Shown: positions 62,687 to 64,000 of the stretch, in pieces
Numbering within the stretch: position 1 is the stretch's first letter
Layout of the letters: each line of letters begins with the position of its first letter
From: Longimicrobiales bacterium
GTDB taxonomy: Bacteria; Gemmatimonadota; Gemmatimonadetes; Longimicrobiales; RSA9
Direction: 5' to 3'
Assembly: GCA_035461765.1 (NCBI GenBank)
Contig: DATHUY010000160.1
Coordinates: 1 to 64,000, forward strand
DNA length: 64,000 nt
Program-made: the position numbers and the translations under genes
The notes under the pieces: generated by a model
What the model saw: the letters and a program-made list of their open reading frames with translations, nothing else
What the model was told of the DNA's origin: nothing
The model's database searches: none

Positions 62687-63967
62687 TCAGCCGGAGTTGT
62701 CCCTCACCCCGGCCTCGCGCGCCCAGGTGTTCAGCGAGTGCTTGAGCAGGAGGCGGTTCTGCTCCGTGTATCTCATGCGGCGGCGCGTCCGGCCGGGCAG
62801 CAGCAGTTCGAGCGTAAGCCACCCCTTCCGTCGCAAGAGATCGAAGGGTCGCATCACATACAACAGGGCCAGTCTCACCGGGGAGCGTGGCGTGCCGTAA
62901 ATGGCGGCCATGCGGGCAGGCGATGGAAACATGTGCACGGCCCCCGCGCGGAATCGATGTGGCCAGCTGCCGGCACGCACCACGGATTTGAAAGCAACGG
63001 GCATAGCGATGGTGCAGTTCAGTATGTAAGCGCGCGCGTTCTCGAGCAGGCGTGCTTCGTCGGCGTCGGCTGGCAGCGACTGGATCGTGTCCGGCACCTC
63101 CGCACCGAGGATCTCTCGCGTCAGCAGGAGCGTGAAGCGGACGAAGGAATGGATGCCCCAGCGTTCTGCCGTGCCGGCGAGTAAGTCCCAGTCGATCTGA
63201 CCGTCAAATTGCCGCAGCGTGACAGCAACGTCGCAGAGTTGTTTGAGCGGCGTGTGATCGAACCTGTGGTGATAGCATGCGTGCAGGCACAGGTGCAGGA
63301 TCAGGTGCTCGGGCGACAGTCCCAGCACATCGCGACCATTCACCTGGAATGGTCTTGAGCTCGCCCAGAGCTCCGCGGGCCGAATTTCGAACGGGCTCGT
63401 CGGCAGCTCGATCGTCCAGTGCACCTCGACGCCGAGTCCCCTGCCACCGGGCGGCGCCATCCTGGGCAGATGACAGTTCGTAAGACAGAAATCGTCCAGG
63501 TCCGCAACCTCTGTGGTGTCGAAGCCAGCCTCGGTTAGAGCTCGCGAGGCATCCGCAAGGCGGTCGCGCGGAACCATGACGTCGAGGTCACCCATCGCAC
63601 GCAGGGCCGGGTCGTCGTACACGGCGGCGGCCAGGTGAAGTCCCTTGAGCAGCACCACGGGTATGCCGCGTGCCGCCAGCGCGTCGACGATAACGTCCAG
63701 CTCACGAAAAATCAGCGTGCTCCACAGTGCGCCGATGCTGTAACGCTCGCGCACCACAGCCGTGACTTCAGCGGGAACGGTGCCCACCGGGAACCTGCCG
63801 ATGCGCGCATGGATCAGGGGCAGCACACCCTGCCGCGCCGCCTCATGGGCCATGGCCATCCACGTCCCATCGTCCGTCGCAGCGACTGCGTCGGCATCGG
63901 CGCCGGCGAGTAGCTGGACCAGCAACTCCGCGGCTTTGGGCGTGGCCGTTGTCTTCGTCCCGCTCAA
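62687..63967 (-). CDS. Nucleotidyltransferase-fold protein (NTP_transf_5-like)
   Basis: 426 residues from TTG 63967, with GAGGGGAAG directly ahead; start codon TTG inferred. Pattern GIPVVLLKGLHLAAAVYDD followed by RAMGDLDVMVPRDRLADASR is the MGDxDxxV catalytic signature of NTP_transf_5, found in biosynthesis clusters and in sulfotransferase/kinase contexts. A second part carries LSPEHLILHLCLHACYHHRF, a helical Cys/His-rich stretch, and the C-terminus is basic. The protein starts 33 bases before the window edge; its upstream neighbour is not visible. Confidence 0.85.
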   Translation of the reverse strand: MSGTKTTATPKAAELLVQLLAGADADAVAATDDGTWMAMAHEAARQGVLPLIHARIGRFPVGTVPAEVTAVVRERYSIGALWSTLIFRELDVIVDALAARGIPVVLLKGLHLAAAVYDDPALRAMGDLDVMVPRDRLADASRALTEAGFDTTEVADLDDFCLTNCHLPRMAPPGGRGLGVEVHWTIELPTSPFEIRPAELWASSRPFQVNGRDVLGLSPEHLILHLCLHACYHHRFDHTPLKQLCDVAVTLRQFDGQIDWDLLAGTAERWGIHSFVRFTLLLTREILGAEVPDTIQSLPADADEARLLENARAYILNCTIAMPVAFKSVVRAGSWPHRFRAGAVHMFPSPARMAAIYGTPRSPVRLALLYVMRPFDLLRRKGWLTLELLLPGRTRRRMRYTEQNRLLLKHSLNTWAREAGVRDNSG

Positions 63968-64000
63968 CTTCCCCTCACAGCTGTAGCGGCGCCTTTTCGT

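Overview
The window is a GC-rich, densely coded piece of a Gram-negative bacterial chromosome. The best guess is Gemmatimonadota or a close relative (inference). Pointers are: many lipoproteins and signal peptides; a PorV/PorQ-type barrel and another small outer-membrane barrel; a PEP-CTERM protein; an ECF sigma factor of the TIGR02999 type coupled to a kinase-TPR protein; an actinobacterial-type glycogen synthase; and many M1/M23/M28/S15-type exported hydrolases. I saw no rRNA, tRNA, CRISPR array, transposase or phage gene.

Layout. 1-5.6 kb: a partial gene at the left edge; a minus-strand run of two paralogous DUF3568-like lipoproteins and a PQQ-type sugar dehydrogenase; a 32-bp inverted-repeat element; TspO; a luciferase-like flavin oxidoreductase; WrbA; and a small helical protein. 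5.6-14.3 kb: a four-gene signalling operon read right to left (HAMP-array hybrid kinase, CheR, CheB, REC-PAS-kinase). 14.5-15.9 kb: a small membrane protein overlapping an M28 peptidase. 15.9-20.2 kb: an ECF sigma / Ser-Thr kinase-TPR / lipoprotein operon with ATGA junctions and a recognisable promoter. Divergent from it is a 774-residue lipoprotein built of helical repeats (20.4-22.7 kb).

22.8-31 kb: an exported CocE/NonD-type hydrolase; an RsuA-type pseudouridine synthase translationally coupled to an RsmC/RlmG-type methyltransferase; an SDR coupled to an aldehyde dehydrogenase; and a glycogen synthase that appears to start with ATT. 31-40 kb: a di-haem cytochrome c, M23 peptidase, second PQQ sugar dehydrogenase, lipoprotein esterase-like protein, PorV-like barrel and M1 aminopeptidase. 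40-50 kb: a YpsA/SLOG-type protein, FabH, a beta-barrel, the PEP-CTERM protein, L,D-transpeptidase, a membrane protein, cardiolipin synthase, an MFS transporter, a serine hydrolase and an 0.8-kb repeat-bearing spacer.

50.4-57.8 kb is the least explained part. It is a minus-strand run of a STAND-like protein with a degenerate P-loop, a large lipoprotein, an intact STAND ATPase-TPR protein, and an oligopeptide-binding lipoprotein with no permease genes, the last two overlapping. 58-64 kb: an Ig-like lipoprotein; an ArsR repressor with an operator-like palindrome over its start, followed by a tandem SRPBCC protein; a DUF937 protein; a GntR regulator coupled to a slipin; and a nucleotidyltransferase-fold protein.

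The best candidates for new biology are the helical-repeat lipoprotein, the STAND/lipoprotein/orphan binding-protein run, and the receptor-less CheR-CheB kinase operon. Several dispersed or tandem intergenic repeats are also unexplained.
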